Below, in pieces: positions 18,316 through 26,683 of a stretch of 64,000 bases of DNA. The position numbers and the translations under genes were made by a program. Position 1 is the first letter of the stretch; the number at the start of each line of letters is the position of its first letter. This DNA comes from Bacillus sp. T33-2 (GTDB lineage: Bacteria > Bacillota > Bacilli > Bacillales > Cytobacillaceae), in assembly GCF_002860205.1 (NCBI RefSeq), contig NZ_PGVB01000003.1, positions 53,458 through 117,457 of the forward strand, read 5' to 3'. The notes under the pieces were generated by a model. That model ran no database searches, was not told the origin of the DNA, and saw only the letters and a list, made by a program, of their open reading frames with translations.

Positions 18316-18906
18316 ATGAATAGGAATCTGACGGAAATCATTTTCCTGCTTGACAGGAGCGGGTCGATGGCGGGGCTTGAGAGTGATACGATTGGAGGAT
18401 TTAATGCTTTCATAAACAGGCAATGCCAGCTGGAAGGGGAAACGATGCTGACAGCAGTGCTTTTTGACGACGAGTATGAAATATTATGTAACGGCATCGA
18501 TGCAAACAATGCAAAGCTGACGGACAGGGAGTATTACGTAAGGGGATGTACTGCACTGCTGGACGCGGTGGGAAAGACTATTTTGGATGTAGGCCAAAGG
18601 CTCGCAAAGACCAGTGAGGAACACCGGCCTGGAAAGGTCATATTTGTCATTACAACGGATGGAATGGAGAATGCGAGCCGGGAATTTACCTATGAAAAAG
18701 TAAAACAGCTGATCAAACACCAGCAGGAGAAATATAGCTGGGAGTTCATTTTCATGGGGGCAAACATTGATGCTGCAAAAGAAGCAGACAGTATAGGAAT
18801 TGATGTTGATAATGCGTATAACTTTGAAGCGACCGAAACCGGTGTCGAGAAGATGTATAACATGATGTGTGAGGCAGTGTCAGAGAAAAGGCTTAAATTA
18901 TATTAA
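18316..18906 (+). CDS. vWA domain protein (TerY-like)
   Basis: A 196-residue single-domain von Willebrand factor A protein. The metal-ion-dependent adhesion site is intact at the N-terminus (LLDRSGSMAG, pattern DxSxS), with the later conserved Thr and TTDGMEN. No signal peptide is visible, so it is cytoplasmic. Such proteins act as divalent-metal-dependent assembly factors, often beside ATPases or regulators; the specific role is unknown. ATG 18316 follows GAGAGGATGGG. The divergent neighbour is an HTH-like protein. Confidence 0.85.
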   Translation: MNRNLTEIIFLLDRSGSMAGLESDTIGGFNAFINRQCQLEGETMLTAVLFDDEYEILCNGIDANNAKLTDREYYVRGCTALLDAVGKTILDVGQRLAKTSEEHRPGKVIFVITTDGMENASREFTYEKVKQLIKHQQEKYSWEFIFMGANIDAAKEADSIGIDVDNAYNFEATETGVEKMYNMMCEAVSEKRLKLY

Positions 18907-18912
18907 AACCAG

Positions 18913-18962
18913 GGTTGGACGGTCGAGTCGACTTATACCGGTGCCCAGGTTTCTGCTGTGGC
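18913..18962 (+). pseudogene. Short relic of a dacB-like gene
   Basis: About 50 bases closely match part of the intact dacB gene at 21879-21930. Both contain TATAC-GGTGCCCAGGTTTC and both translate as YTGAQVSA preceded by W..E(S/T). Nothing more of the gene is recognisable downstream beyond a possible SPAPGF. The simplest reading is a leftover from a duplicated or rearranged dacB copy. The match is short. Confidence 0.45.
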
Positions 18963-18993
18963 AACGTCCCCGCATGCAGGGGACAAAGTAATT

Positions 18994-19107
18994 TTATCTC
19001 CTGCTCCTGGCTTTATTTTTACGGTAGTACAGGTAACCTACTATAAATACTGCTATAAGGAAGATTGGCACGAACGATAACAGGGTTTGTCCAAAATCGA
19101 GATCCAT
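18994..19107 (-). CDS. Small single-pass membrane protein, 37 residues
   Basis: An open reading frame of 37 codons on the reverse strand with a strong GAGGAGG ribosome site 7-8 bases before its ATG. The product has a short acidic N-terminus (MDLDFGQ), one hydrophobic helix (LLSFVPIFLIAVFIVGYLYY) and a highly basic tail (RKNKARSRR), fitting a small inner-membrane protein with the tail in the cytoplasm. I do not recognise a family. The hairpin GTCCCCGCATGCAGGGGAC at 18966-18984 could be its terminator. Confidence 0.6.
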   Translation of the reverse strand: MDLDFGQTLLSFVPIFLIAVFIVGYLYYRKNKARSRR

Positions 19108-19488
19108 GATAAACCTCCTCAAGTTTTTTAGCATTATACCCGTTAATATTCAAAATAAGCCTGTTTTTATGAATTAGGCTCTGTTAAACTTCTCTGTTGA
19201 TTTCTATTCAGTTGGCTAGTCCAGCTTGCCCAGTTACTTTGATTACAGCGTCAAACATACTGTCCCGATTTATTTAAGCTCGCGTATTCATATTTACATA
19301 TACCGAATATTGTGTATTCTTTTTTGTTAACATCGTGGGACAAGCGAATCCAACCGAAAATAAGAGAGGATAAATAATTTGTAAATATACAAAAAAAGTA
19401 AATAGCTATGTTATCATGATTATAGTGTGTTTCATAGAGACATAAGAGTTAAAGAAGATAGAAATAAAAAAGAACGGGGAGAAGTGAT
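19108..19488. other. Intergenic, promoter region of the following membrane protein
   Basis: About 380 bases with no supported gene. AT-rich segments near 19380-19440 could hold the promoter for the membrane protein starting at about 19489 (for example TTATCATGATTATAGT). Nothing else recognised. Confidence 0.3.
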
Positions 19489-20178
19489 ATTATCAAAAGG
19501 GTTAATGGTTCTTTTGGGGCTGTATCATCAATTGTTGCCGGTGTTTTGTATTTTGGGATGGTATTGCTTTTTATTTTGGTACCCGTTGGTGCCAACGCAG
19601 TAGAGGATCATCATCATTATTATACCATCTTAAACGTGGGTCATTTTTTGCTCGCCTTTTTGGGATTGTGTGGAATCGCTGCTGTTCCGGCCATTACAAA
19701 ACATGTAGTAGATGAGCCGTCGGAGTTTGTATCTTTTTCCAAAATGATTGCCACGATCGGTTTTGCTCTAATGTCCATTAATAATTTCAGGCAGTCAGGG
19801 CTAGATCATGATCTTGCACATGATGCCGTCACGCACGGCGACGATGTATTAGATGCGGTGATTATCGGCTGGGCAGGTCTCGTGGAATTAAGTCCAGATG
19901 GATGGATCGATTTTGGTGGCGTAGGTCTTTGGATTCTCTCCATAAGCTATGTGGCTCTGCGAAACAAAACGCAAACTAGTAAAATGAACTATTTGGGGTT
20001 TGTTTCGGGGACATGTTTAGTCATAACGGTCATTGGTAATGCACTGTCTTTTCAACCCCTTGTTGTGTTAGGAGTAGGTATTGGTGGATTAACCGTTATA
20101 CCTTTATGGTTTATTTTGCAGGGAGTAAAATTACAGAAAGTAAATAAACAATCCAATGTTATTGATGTAACTGCATAA
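19489..20178 (+). CDS. Uncharacterised multi-pass membrane protein, probable ATT start
   Basis: About 229 residues with five to six hydrophobic segments and a His-rich loop after the first helix (VEDHHHYY). No family recognised. The nearest standard start is TTG at 19546, which would cut through the first helix and has no ribosome site. In the same frame, ATT at 19489 lies six to seven bases after a good GGGGAGAAG and gives a complete N-terminus (IIKRVNGSFGAVSSIVAG). I therefore infer a rare ATT (or adjacent ATC) start. The gene is monocistronic and ends before a bidirectional terminator. Confidence 0.7.
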   Translation: MIKRVNGSFGAVSSIVAGVLYFGMVLLFILVPVGANAVEDHHHYYTILNVGHFLLAFLGLCGIAAVPAITKHVVDEPSEFVSFSKMIATIGFALMSINNFRQSGLDHDLAHDAVTHGDDVLDAVIIGWAGLVELSPDGWIDFGGVGLWILSISYVALRNKTQTSKMNYLGFVSGTCLVITVIGNALSFQPLVVLGVGIGGLTVIPLWFILQGVKLQKVNKQSNVIDVTA

Positions 20179-20292
20179 TCAATTATTGCAAGATAATAAC
20201 AACTAACACACAGATATAGAAGAATATAAGGTTCTGAGGAGCTTTTTTTGTTGCTCAAATATCAACATTGTAATTTAACATAGCTATGAAAT

Positions 20293-20329
20293 AAAAAAGC
20301 TATTCCCCAATTTTGGAGAGTAGCTTTTT
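20293..20329. terminator. Bidirectional terminator between convergent genes
   Basis: AAAAAAGCTATTCCCC and GGAGAGTAGCTTTTT pair over about 14 positions with few mismatches, flanked by A and T runs. Confidence 0.75.
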
Positions 20330-20381
20330 GTAAAAGGTTGTTTTAGCCAAGTTATACAGTTTATTCGTTCAACCAGCAGCA

Positions 20382-21080
20382 CTACTTTTTCGGAATTTCA
20401 CATCCGTCATCATCACAGAATTCAGCTTCCTGGCTGTTTAAAACAGTGATTTTATCCTCGGCGATTACTTTTTCCAATGCCTGGATAAATGCCTCGGTTG
20501 GCTGGGCACCAGTGAGGGCATATTTCTTATTGATCAGAAAGAATGGCACACCTGTAATGCCATACTGCCGCGCTGTTTGCTCATCGGCACGGACGGCATC
20601 GGCCATCTCGTCACTTGCAAGCATATTTGCGACAGCTTCCCGGTCCAGGCCGACTTCAACTGCCAGCTCGGTCAATGTTTCATGATCACCGATATGTTTG
20701 GATTCGGTAAAATAGGCTCGCAGGATCCGTTCGGCCATCTCTTTCATTAAACCCTTTGTTTTGGCAAACATCGTCAATCGGTGCGCATCAAAGGTGTTCG
20801 TTAAAATCAGAGTATCCATTTGATAATCCAATCCGGATTCCTTCGCCATTTGCACCATGTTTTTTGTATTTGCTTTCGCCTGGTCTATGCTCATGCCATA
20901 TTTCTTGGCTAACATTTCATACATGTTTTCTTTTATGTCCCGTTCCGCTGTCGGATCCAATTCAAAGCATCGATAAGTCACTTCAATTGGATGGTCAATC
21001 TTCTTAATGGCGTCCTCCAGACGCCTTTTGCCAATATAGCAGAATGGTCACGCATAGTCAGTCCACATTTCAATATGCAT
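20382..21080 (-). CDS. FrnE/DsbA-family thiol oxidoreductase with TGA at the first active-site Cys (candidate selenoprotein)
   Basis: A 232-residue thioredoxin-fold protein. From ATG 21080, preceded by AGGGGGG, the reading is MHIEMWTDYA-TGA-PFCYIGKRRLEDA, continuing to DGCEIPKK. FrnE proteins normally have CPFC here; codon 11 (21048-21050) is TGA, giving a UPFC motif if read as selenocysteine. The reading frame is otherwise intact, the family's C-terminal CX4C pair (Cys222, Cys227) is present, and a GGCGTC-TGGAG-GACGCC hairpin starts 22 bases after the TGA. Without recoding only a GTG-started fragment (20382-20981) would be made. The alternative is a Cys-to-stop mutation. No sel genes are in the window. 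Confidence 0.75.
21007..21023 (-). promoter_or_regulatory. SECIS-like hairpin downstream of the in-frame TGA
   Basis: On the coding (reverse) strand GGCGTC-TGGAG-GACGCC forms a perfect 6-bp stem, extendable to 7 with a U-G pair leaving a GGA loop. The apical loop begins 28 bases after the TGA and has G in its first two positions, matching the general rules for bacterial SECIS elements (loop about 16-37 bases downstream, G in the early loop). The stem also encodes the conserved RRLEDA segment, so protein constraint alone could produce it. Confidence 0.45.
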
Positions 21081-21332
21081 ATTTTATCCCCCCTATCGTT
21101 ATTCTCTATAGTATAGGAGTTAAGCCTGGATTTTACACGCGATTTGCATCGGCACCCCGCCCGCTGTTGATAGTCCATTTTTCTGGGTTATAGGATATTA
21201 TCGATTTTATCGAAGCAGTAGAAACGTCTATTAATGAATAGGTAAATATGATTATTTTATTAACTGAATATTCTTTAATATTTATAAATGATGTATAGTC
21301 AAACCATATTGGAAGAGGGGTGTGATCTGGTA

Positions 21333-22856
21333 ATGCTTATAAATCAGAATATCAAGAAAAAGTTTCTGCTAATGCTAATCGTTATGGTTATGTTTTTGCC
21401 CATAGCAGGCCAGCAAGAAACATTGTTTAAAGCAGCAGCTGAAGAATCGGCAAAATCGGCACAAGCTGCACCATTACAAACCAAAATTGAAGCCATTCTT
21501 AACGATGTGCGAATTGACGGAGCCATCACAGGAGTGAGCATCCGGAAAGCGGAAACGGGCGAGGTGTTATATTCCCACCTGGGCGATACCAGGTTACGCC
21601 CGGCATCCAATATGAAGCTTTTGACTGCAGCAGCGGCATTGGAAACACTCGGAACAGAATATCAATTCACAACCGAAGTATTGACGGATGGGGATGTTAA
21701 AGGGAAGGTCCTTCATGGGAATGTTTATTTAAAAGGGAAAGGCGACCCGACACTTTTGAAAGCGGACTTCGATCAATTTGCCAGGGATTTGAAGGCGAAA
21801 GGCATTGATAAAATTAAAGGCAATTTGATCAGCGATGACAGCTGGTATGATGATGTCCGGCTTTCTCAGGACCTGAATTGGTCGGACGAGACTAACTATA
21901 CTGGTGCCCAGGTTTCCGCGCTGACAATTTCACCAAATGAAGACTATGACGCAGGGACTGTCATTGTAGAGGTAGGCCCTGCTGCCGAAATTGGGGGCAG
22001 TGCCAAAGTGCAGCTGACACCAGCAACCGGCTACGTTACCATCATTAACAATGCCAGGACAGTTGCGCAGAATGAGCCAAAAAAGATTTCCATCAACAGG
22101 GAGCACGGAACCAATAACATCATTATAGAAGGTACAATGCCTATAAATGGGACGAACTCCAGGTCATGGGTTGCCGTATGGGAACCAGCAGGCTATGCCC
22201 TTGATATCTTTAAAAAATCGCTTGAAGAAAATGGTCTGAGCGTGATTGGCAACGCGGCAGTGAAAACAGGCGTGACACCAAATGATGCAAACATGCTGAC
22301 TTATAAAAAATCAATGCCTCTTAAGGAGCTGCTCGTGCCATTCATGAAATTGAGCAATAATGGACACGCGGAAACACTGACAAAAGAAATGGGGAAAGCA
22401 GCTCACGGTGAAGGCAGCTGGGAAAAAGGGCTGCAAGTAATTGAGGAAACGGTTAAAGACCTAAAAGTTGATGGTGGAACCATCAGGCTTCGTGACGGTT
22501 CGGGAATGTCACATAAAAGCTTGATCCCGGCTGATGAGCTGACCCAACTGCTGCATGCTGTGCAGGATAAGGACTGGTTCCCTGTATTCGAGAATTCCTT
22601 GCCGGTGGCAGGCGTATCAGACCGTATGGTCGGTGGGACGCTGCGTTCCCGGATGAAAAAAGAGCCGACAGCCGGAAATGTCAAAGCAAAGACAGGGTCC
22701 CTGAACGGTGTTTCCGCTCTTTCAGGGTATGTCTCTTCAAAGGATGGAGAAAAACTGATATTCTCTATTATGATAAATAACTATATCAGTTCTTCAGTGA
22801 CGCAAATTGAAGACGCCATTGTAACCGAACTGGCAGAACACTCATTCAGGGAGTAG
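21333..22856 (+). CDS. dacB: D-alanyl-D-alanine carboxypeptidase/endopeptidase (PBP4, S13 family)
   Basis: A 507-residue secreted or membrane-tethered enzyme that trims or cleaves peptidoglycan cross-links. The N-terminal signal (KKKFLLMLIVMVMFLPIAG) ends near residue 30. Active-site motifs are SNMK (SxxK) near residue 90, SNN (SxN) in the middle, and KTG in KTGSLNGVSALSGY near the C-terminus. The large insert typical of S13 enzymes lies between the first two. I use ATG 21333; a more upstream in-frame ATG (21288) would add 15 atypical residues. Monocistronic, with its own terminator. Confidence 0.9.
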   Translation: MLINQNIKKKFLLMLIVMVMFLPIAGQQETLFKAAAEESAKSAQAAPLQTKIEAILNDVRIDGAITGVSIRKAETGEVLYSHLGDTRLRPASNMKLLTAAAALETLGTEYQFTTEVLTDGDVKGKVLHGNVYLKGKGDPTLLKADFDQFARDLKAKGIDKIKGNLISDDSWYDDVRLSQDLNWSDETNYTGAQVSALTISPNEDYDAGTVIVEVGPAAEIGGSAKVQLTPATGYVTIINNARTVAQNEPKKISINREHGTNNIIIEGTMPINGTNSRSWVAVWEPAGYALDIFKKSLEENGLSVIGNAAVKTGVTPNDANMLTYKKSMPLKELLVPFMKLSNNGHAETLTKEMGKAAHGEGSWEKGLQVIEETVKDLKVDGGTIRLRDGSGMSHKSLIPADELTQLLHAVQDKDWFPVFENSLPVAGVSDRMVGGTLRSRMKKEPTAGNVKAKTGSLNGVSALSGYVSSKDGEKLIFSIMINNYISSSVTQIEDAIVTELAEHSFRE

Positions 22857-22937
22857 AAAAAAGGTTGTTAAGAATCACCTATTGGAATTGTTCATAGTGT
22901 TGCAATGCGATGGTTGAAAAAATTATCATTTATAATA

Positions 22938-22966
22938 AAACTCAGCTTCCGGCTGAGTTTTTTATT
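22938..22966 (+). terminator. Terminator of dacB-like gene
   Basis: AAACTCAGC and GCTGAGTTT with loop TTCCG, followed by TTTTATTT. Confidence 0.8.
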
Positions 22967-23202
22967 TGCACTTTATGAATAATAAAAGGATTTTTTCCAA
23001 AAGCGTCGAAACAAATAATTACAATAATTATCCAAATCCGAGTGGTCTGCCATCACTTGACATGCAATATATAGTATTTAGGATCATTCCTCGTCTAAAT
23101 CAAACTCCAGCAGCACACTGAACACAGTCCATCAAAATAATCCGGAAATGACCAGTGTGTGAGGATCCGCCATTGCAATACATGCATTAAGGAGAGGTAG
23201 AA
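22967..23202. other. Intergenic, upstream of the M23 peptidase gene
   Basis: About 240 bases with no supported gene. It contains the promoter region of the next gene and a good AAGGAGAGG ribosome site at its end. No further element recognised. Confidence 0.3.
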
Positions 23203-24393
23203 ATGAAGACAAAATCTCCATTGTTGAAAACGCTGTTGATCACCCTCACGATTACAAGTATTTCATCACAAAGCCTCACTGTACATGGTGAAGACAATAC
23301 ACCCACTATTGAAGATAAACTCCAGGAATTACGGCAAAAGCATACACAATTTAAAGAAAACAAAGATAAGCTTGGAGAGATTGACCATAAGGAACAAGAA
23401 ATCCAGGCACAATTAAAACAGCTCGACGATGATGTCGCGTTCAATAACGATAAAATCCGTACGTTGCAATCCAGCATCAACAACACAAAGCACAAAATTG
23501 ACAAGCTTGAACATGACATTGCGGCATTGCATGAACGAATAACCAAACGGGAAAAGGTCATTAAGGAACGGCTCAGGGTAATGCAGGCCCATGGCGGGGG
23601 TCTATCCTATATGGACCTGTTTCTTGGCATAAAAAAATTCTCGGATTTCATCGATGCGACCAACACAGTGGCAGCAATTATACAGGCGGACCAGGAAATG
23701 CTCAAGGTGCATTATGAGGACCAAAAACTAAAAAAGCAGATGGAAGGCGAATTACATAATTCACTGCCTGTTCTTGCTGAGCAATTAAAAAGCCTGGAAT
23801 CTGTAACCGCAATCCTTCACGCAAAGGTAGCTGAAAAAAATAGCCTGATGCAGTCACTCAAGCAAGAAAAAATTGAAATTGAGGCTGAACTCGTGGATCT
23901 TTCCGAAGCACATGAGATTTTAATTGAACAGGCAATTGCCATCATACAAGAGAACAAGAGGGCTCAAAAGGAAATTTCTCCGGGCGGCAGCGGTATTGAT
24001 TTCATTAAACCGACTAACGGCGGTGTAACGTCTGGATATGGGCCGCGAGGGGATGGACACCACGCAGGGATAGATATTTCCGATCAAAATCCCGATACGG
24101 CTGTAGCAGCCGCAGCCAGCGGCACAGTCATCCGTTCGTACTACTCAAACAGTTATGGAAATTGCGTTATGATTGCCCATAAAATCAAAGACAAAATATT
24201 CACTACGGTTTATGCCCATCTTGAAAACCGGTTTGTGAAAAATGGGGAAACAGTCACCCAGGGCCAACAGATTGGTTATATGGGCAATACCGGCCACAGT
24301 TTCGGCAAGCATCTCCATTTTGAACTTCACGAGGGGCCATGGAATATTGACAAAACAAACAGTGTCGATCCAGTTAGGTACATTCGATTTTAA
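23203..24393 (+). CDS. Murein hydrolase activator / M23 (LytM) peptidase with coiled coil
   Basis: A 396-residue secreted protein with an N-terminal signal (LLITLTITSISSQSLTVHG, cleavage near residue 29), a long coiled coil (about 35-255, as in EnvC/CwlO-type proteins) and a C-terminal LytM domain. The zinc ligands and catalytic residues are present: HHAGIDIS (HxxxD), HLHFELHE (HxH). It therefore looks like an active endopeptidase that cuts peptidoglycan cross-bridges, or an activator of an amidase. AAGGAGAGG precedes the ATG. Monocistronic. Confidence 0.88.
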   Translation: MKTKSPLLKTLLITLTITSISSQSLTVHGEDNTPTIEDKLQELRQKHTQFKENKDKLGEIDHKEQEIQAQLKQLDDDVAFNNDKIRTLQSSINNTKHKIDKLEHDIAALHERITKREKVIKERLRVMQAHGGGLSYMDLFLGIKKFSDFIDATNTVAAIIQADQEMLKVHYEDQKLKKQMEGELHNSLPVLAEQLKSLESVTAILHAKVAEKNSLMQSLKQEKIEIEAELVDLSEAHEILIEQAIAIIQENKRAQKEISPGGSGIDFIKPTNGGVTSGYGPRGDGHHAGIDISDQNPDTAVAAAASGTVIRSYYSNSYGNCVMIAHKIKDKIFTTVYAHLENRFVKNGETVTQGQQIGYMGNTGHSFGKHLHFELHEGPWNIDKTNSVDPVRYIRF

Positions 24394-24395
24394 AC

Positions 24396-24420
24396 AGCCT
24401 GCCGGGAAATCCGGCAGGCT
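24396..24420 (+). terminator. Hairpin terminator after the M23 gene
   Basis: AGCCTGCCGG and CCGGCAGGCT form a perfect 10-bp stem with a 5-base loop, two bases after the stop codon. The following bases (ATATAC) are not a T run, so termination may be weak. Confidence 0.55.
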
Positions 24421-24651
24421 ATATACAATCAATCTAATTATCGTATAACGGAACATGCACTATCTCTCTGAAACTTTCTTGATTAGCAAATATAGAACCC
24501 CTTTTCCCTTGCCTAAAACACAGTCCCGAAATGACCAGATCGCTATCACAAGTACCTCTGCCCTGTCATTGAAAAAATTCAAAATCTGTCCATTTCCAAC
24601 TGTTCAAATCGTTGATATCGTAAAAATATAAAACAATCGGGGGAAAAAGAA

Positions 24652-25224
24652 ATGGAAAAACAATCGGAAAAGTTCCTGCAGGGCAGGCGGGTATATTTAA
24701 GGCCATATAGACCGGAGGATCTGGATTTCTTTTATGAAGGCCTTTATATCTTTGAGGCAAGGGAACTGACAGGTCTAAAACGGGTGTACAATAAGGAATT
24801 CATGGCTGATTATTTAGGTAAAATAGCGAAAGATGAGAGCCGGATTTTCCTTGTCATTGTTGATAATGAAACGAATGAACTGATCGGGGATGTTGAGCTA
24901 AACTATATTGACTTATTAAACAGGACGTCGTATATCAGAATTCAAATTTCCAACAGTGATTATCTTTCCAAAGGTTATGGAACTGAAGCCATGAGACTGC
25001 TATTGGACTATGGTTTTGGTGTTTATAATCTTCACAGGATCGAGCTGGAGGTCTATTCCTATAATGCCAGAGCAATCAGGGCGTATGAGAAGCTCGGATT
25101 TAAACAAGAGGGCATTAAGCGCGAAAGCATTTACTATAACCACAAATTTCACGATACGATCATCATGGGCATGCTTAAGTCTGAATTCCAAAGGGTTCAT
25201 AACATTGAGGGCGATCTAGAATAA
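24652..25224 (+). CDS. GNAT family N-acetyltransferase (RimJ/RimL-like)
   Basis: A 190-residue acetyltransferase. The GNAT acetyl-CoA site is visible as the N-terminal strand (RRVYLRPYRPEDLDF), YLSKGYGTEAMRLLLDYGFG (motif A) and RAIRAYEKLGFKQEG (motif B) near residues 110-165. Related proteins acetylate ribosomal protein termini, spermidine or antibiotics; the substrate is not readable. GGGGGAA precedes the ATG. It stands alone, with a terminator straight after. Confidence 0.87.
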   Translation: MEKQSEKFLQGRRVYLRPYRPEDLDFFYEGLYIFEARELTGLKRVYNKEFMADYLGKIAKDESRIFLVIVDNETNELIGDVELNYIDLLNRTSYIRIQISNSDYLSKGYGTEAMRLLLDYGFGVYNLHRIELEVYSYNARAIRAYEKLGFKQEGIKRESIYYNHKFHDTIIMGMLKSEFQRVHNIEGDLE

Positions 25225-25231
25225 GAAATTG

Positions 25232-25263
25232 GGGACCCTGCGAAAAAAGGGTCCCTGTTTTTT
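25232..25263 (+). terminator. Terminator after the GNAT gene
   Basis: GGGACCCT and AGGGTCCC with loop GCGAAAAA, followed by TGTTTTTT. The convergent MocR gene ends at 25277. Confidence 0.8.
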
Positions 25264-25276
25264 CAAGGTTACAGTG

Positions 25277-26683
25277 TTACAGCCATGCATCTCTGAGGGT
25301 TTTGATTCCTTCGTCGATTTTGTCCAACGGTATGCCGGCAAAACCGATCATGATGGTTGGCAGCTGTTCCTCGGATATTTTTGACCAATAAAATGCTCCA
25401 TTTGCTACGCGGACACCTTTTTGCTTAGCCAGGAGCACCAATTCCTCAGCGTTTCTCTGGTCATCGACAGTGATAAGAATATGAAATCCGCCGTTCCTGC
25501 TTTCGATGGCTACTTTCCCTTTAAGATATTTTTCGATAGCGGCTAAAAGGGCATCCTGTTTTTTCTTGTATAAATTTCTCATCTTACGCACGTGTTTAGC
25601 TAAAAACCCGCCTTCTATAAACATTTCCAGCACATTTTGATGGATCCTGGAAGCGGACTGCTCCAGCATTAATTCAATTCTTAACTGGTGATAACCGAAT
25701 ACAAGTTTTTTCGGCAACACCAAATAATGGATTGAAATTGCGGGTGATAATACTTGCGAGAAGCCTCCCAAATAGACAACACTGGCGTCAGGAGCCAATC
25801 CTTGAAGTGCAGGGACAGGCTTCCCATAATAATGAAATTCACCATCATAATCGTCCTCGATTATGAATCCTTTTTCTGTTTGTGCCCACTGGAGAAGCTT
25901 CATTCTCTTTTCGATGGTCATAATCTTTCCGGTCGGGAACTGATAAGAAGGTGTGACTGTTACGATTCTGCTGTTGCTCTTATACAGCGCATCGACATTC
26001 AGACCGTCAGATTCCAGTGGAATGGGATGAATGTCAAAACCCATTTTGCTGAAGGTGGAAGGGATCAGAAAATACCCTGGATTTTCTATTGCAAGATCTT
26101 TGTAATCCTTTTTAAGCAAATTTGCCAGGATAAAAATTAACATTGATTGATCGCCTGCGACAATAATCTGTTCAGGTGAACATTTAACACCCCGGAATTG
26201 GTATAAGTAGCTGGCAATTCCGTTCCGCAAACCGATTTCACCCTGGGGGTCGCCAAAACCCAGGCATTCTTCCGTCAACACCTGGTTATACAATTTTTTC
26301 CACACTTTTAAAGGGAACATAGTATGGTCATTGCTCGACATATGAAAGTCGAATGGATAAATATTTCTATCCCGATAAGGATATAAACCCGCCGGATCAT
26401 TAGCCGGAGCTGATTGGTTCTCCAGCATCAAATAAGGAGCCGGAATTTCCTGGACAAAATAACCTGATCGGGGCCTGCTTTGAATCAATCCTTCTGATAA
26501 TAAATGTTCATAGGCAATCTCGACCGGTGTGGTACTAATATTAAGAAAATCCGCGAGAGTTCTGATGGAAGGCAATTTGTCATTTACAGCCAAATTCCCT
26601 TTAATTATTTCCAGTTTAATGAAGTCGTAAATTTGTATGTAGTGTGGGGAGTCGGTGTTTAGCGCTGGTAAAATCATGGACAT
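25277..26683 (-). CDS. MocR/PdxR-type regulator (GntR helix-turn-helix fused to aminotransferase)
   Basis: A 468-residue fusion with a GntR winged helix (about residues 8-75, KLPSIRTLADFLNISTTPVE) and a fold-type I aminotransferase domain. The PLP site residues are recognisable (VYLGGFSQVLSPAIS in place of the usual S-x-S/T-K; the expected PLP Lys position reads Q, so the Schiff-base lysine appears absent). If confirmed by alignment, it would bind PLP non-covalently or not at all. Family members regulate vitamin B6, GABA or other amine metabolism. No obvious target is adjacent. Confidence 0.85.
   Translation of the reverse strand: MSMILPALNTDSPHYIQIYDFIKLEIIKGNLAVNDKLPSIRTLADFLNISTTPVEIAYEHLLSEGLIQSRPRSGYFVQEIPAPYLMLENQSAPANDPAGLYPYRDRNIYPFDFHMSSNDHTMFPLKVWKKLYNQVLTEECLGFGDPQGEIGLRNGIASYLYQFRGVKCSPEQIIVAGDQSMLIFILANLLKKDYKDLAIENPGYFLIPSTFSKMGFDIHPIPLESDGLNVDALYKSNSRIVTVTPSYQFPTGKIMTIEKRMKLLQWAQTEKGFIIEDDYDGEFHYYGKPVPALQGLAPDASVVYLGGFSQVLSPAISIHYLVLPKKLVFGYHQLRIELMLEQSASRIHQNVLEMFIEGGFLAKHVRKMRNLYKKKQDALLAAIEKYLKGKVAIESRNGGFHILITVDDQRNAEELVLLAKQKGVRVANGAFYWSKISEEQLPTIMIGFAGIPLDKIDEGIKTLRDAWL

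Noticed and set aside
20981..21178. 66-codon reverse frame upstream of the FrnE-like gene as a separate gene
   Set aside because: It is in a different frame from the FrnE N-terminus and encodes no recognisable domain; the real N-terminus continues through the TGA at 21048-21050.
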